DNA of 64,000 nt from Phalacrocorax aristotelis (taxonomy: Eukaryota > Chordata > Aves > Suliformes > Phalacrocoracidae), in assembly GCF_949628215.1 (NCBI RefSeq), contig NC_134282.1, positions 18,952,723-19,016,722 on the forward strand, in the 5' to 3' direction. Below are positions 61,701-64,000 of the stretch, in pieces. Position numbers and translations under genes: made by a program. Numbering within the stretch: position 1 is the first letter of the stretch; every line of letters starts with the position of its first letter. The notes under the pieces are model-generated. The model was not told where the DNA came from. It ran no database searches and was given only the letters and a program-made list of their open reading frames with translations.

Positions 61701-64000
61701 CCTGCCAAGAATGTATTTTTTATTGCCTTAGATTATAATCTTTTACCCAAATCCAGCAAGTGACAAAGGCAATTAGCTAAGTCTCTTTCAATTTTAAAAC
61801 TCTCCATGTTTCTACCTGCATTATTGATGCAGCTCCCAAGAAGAGCTGCAACACCACAGCTCTGTTCTAGACAAACAACGAGCCGCTCCATCTCATGACA
61901 AAGTAAACCGTGCACATGAGATGCGGAGGATGTGACAGGAGCAAGGTACACCTGGACAGCAAGTCACTCTAGGAGGACTGAGGAATCGGGACAAATCTAA
62001 CAGAACAATGGGGAAGTTTCCAGCACTGCAAAAAGGGCTGTTCTTTTTGCTAAACCCTAAAGACGAGGAAACGCTATCATCTTTTATACCAGAACACAGA
62101 GCAGGGCTTGCATTTAAGGTTGTCGTGGAAAGAAAATAGCACTGGTGTTAACATGTGCGCTGCCAAATCACAGGCATGACACAGTGGGTAAGAGACAGAT
62201 GTAGATTTTTCTCCCTGGAGAAGGAGGGGGGGAAAAAAAGTCTTATGAAAGAGTATTTGTAGGACCAAGAAGTAAGGGGTATGGGTAAAGGAGGAGAGGA
62301 AGAGCACGACTACAGTCAGTGACACACCTGATCAGTGTGTACCTTCGGCCCACACCATGAGATACACACAATGTTTATGACAGTCTTGCTTCTAAAGTGA
62401 ATTGGTGATGTACTGAGCATATGGTTTCCTAAGAGCACAGGGAGCTGGAACGCTCTGTGAAAGGCAGATTTAATCTCTCAGCTGTCTCTCAACGTCCATC
62501 AAACAACCAAAGATCTTGGCTCCTTCCTCCACGTGAGGAATAATGGGACAGTCAAACAACATATCCAGATGGCTCAAACCAAGTATATCAAGGCAACAGG
62601 TTTCCAATTTTAAACAGGCTACTATCTTTGCTGTGATGGCTGTGCTGCACTGTCAAACGATTTTACCGTTTTATTAGTCCCACAAGTACGCCAAGGGTCC
62701 CATAGGAAATAAACCCTGACCTAAAGAGATTAGATTCAGAAAAAGGCCAAAGAAAATATATCTTTTAGAAGAGAGAGGTCAAACACTGTAAAGTTGCTTC
62801 ACTTATGCAGAGAAAAGGGACTGCAAGGAAATGTGCTAAACGCCAGTATAAATCAGGTCCCCCTTATACACACGTGAGTTACTCATCCCTATTAAAATGC
62901 AACGCTAGGCTGAAAAACAGCAATGACATACCACTATGATAGCACTAAATGACTTTGGATCCAAAAACACAGTTCAGTGTGCTGAACGTGAAGGGCTACA
63001 ACAGGTGCTACTCAAGGACAAATATTTTACCAGCCAAAATCTACAACAGTGAGCAAGGAAACGTGGTACGATTCATGGCAGCGAACACACCTGCTTCTAC
63101 TTTCCAGTATCACTTGAACAGGGCAGTGCATGCCCCGACACTGTAACCATCAATAACCTTTTGACACTGGTTCTTGTAGCTTCATTTCAGCAGAAGCAAT
63201 ACATGCCACTAAAGGTACAATAAAGACTTCAAAAGACAGGATGAAGAATAGCTTGCTCATGCCTGATCCGGAGGAAGCAAGACAAACAACAGAGGGAATG
63301 GAAAAAATGCCCTAGTCCCAGCATCCTCAACCACGTAGCGTTCACGCTGGACTGTGTGCGGGGCCAGGGAGGCAACGTGCTAACGCAGGGTGAGACCAAA
63401 TGAACAGCACGTCAGTCAGTGCCCTGCACCTTCCAGGGGTTTTCAGATCATTTCTAAAGCCGAGGCTCATATCAGCGTTCCATTACATCAGAGATCATTT
63501 CTGCATACGCACAGCAGGACAGTCTGCTCCTTTGGCAACAGGGCTGGTAAAACCCCAGAGAAAGCAGAGGCTAGCCTAAAATAAAACAATTGTTCAAGAG
63601 GAGGAAAGTGTGTTATCGGGTACTTCAGGAGGTATGGCTCAGCCAGACGGAGAATGATCATAGAGCACAGGGCAACACCAAATTAGCTTTAAAGCCTTCC
63701 CACCGTAAATGAGGCATAGTGTGGACAAAAACAAAACCAGGTTTCTTCAAAAAATCTTGAAAAAAAAAAAAACAATCACAAAAAACCAAAAAGAACAGAA
63801 TCTTCTGAACACACTGTGGGCCCTGAAAGGCATCTCCCATGTACCCCTTCAGTGCAGAAAAACTCCAGCAGAGTATTGTACAAGGAAATATTCAAACCAG
63901 GAGCTCCAAAGGTGAAAAGGAACAATACCCTCACTTACAAATGGATCTGAATTTTAAAACTGCCAGAATTCCACCTGATTTTTGCACTTCTAGGGAAGGA
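58775..64000 (-). other. RNPEPL1 intron 1 (partial)
   Basis: More than 5.2 kb without a GC-rich, alanine/proline-rich first exon of the kind known for RNPEPL1 and without a CpG island. It contains simple A/C-rich and G/T-rich tracts (about 59170-59230 and 60145-60220). Otherwise nothing recognisable is present. Confidence 0.6.

Overview
The window looks like nuclear DNA of a bird. The reasons are intron-rich vertebrate genes with GT-AG junctions, antisense 3' ends of CR1 LINEs, and LTRs of the avian ERVL type. No prokaryotic-style gene organisation is present. Three multi-exon genes were assembled by hand from splice sites and homology recalled from memory; no alignment could be run.

Layout. 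Bases 1-1108 are unassigned. Bases 1109 to about 4780 hold a broken, 3'-truncated ERVL-type provirus: 5' LTR, an open hydrophobic leader ORF, then decayed gag, protease and part of reverse transcriptase. Bases 6840-7670 are a long G-rich purine tandem array. A diverged inverted repeat lies at 8635-9810. A complete nine-exon CYP2-family cytochrome P450 gene (489 codons) lies on the + strand at 13803-24819, with a solo ERVL LTR and CR1 fragments in its introns. It converges on CAPN10 (calpain 10), complete on the - strand: CDS 40576 to 26770, 13 coding exons, 702 codons, Cys/His/Asn triad intact. CAPN10 starts at a CpG island at about 40640-41270. After about 6.8 kb of intergenic DNA comes RNPEPL1, an M1-family aminopeptidase-like gene, also on the - strand: ten exons, 58774 to 48079, 541 codons. 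Its GC-rich first exon is not in the window, so bases 58775-64000 read as intron 1.

RNPEPL1 followed by CAPN10 on the same strand matches the neighbour pair known at human 2q37.3. In human the gene beyond CAPN10 is GPR35; here a CYP2 gene occupies that side in convergent orientation. The genes do not form a pathway: a membrane mono-oxygenase, a cytosolic atypical calpain and a zinc aminopeptidase homologue.

No clearly new biological system was found. The points most worth a second look are the about 31-residue N-terminal extension and possible uORF of CAPN10, the intact multi-membrane-segment ORF between the ERVL LTR and gag, the 644-base pure homopurine tract, and the inverted repeat.
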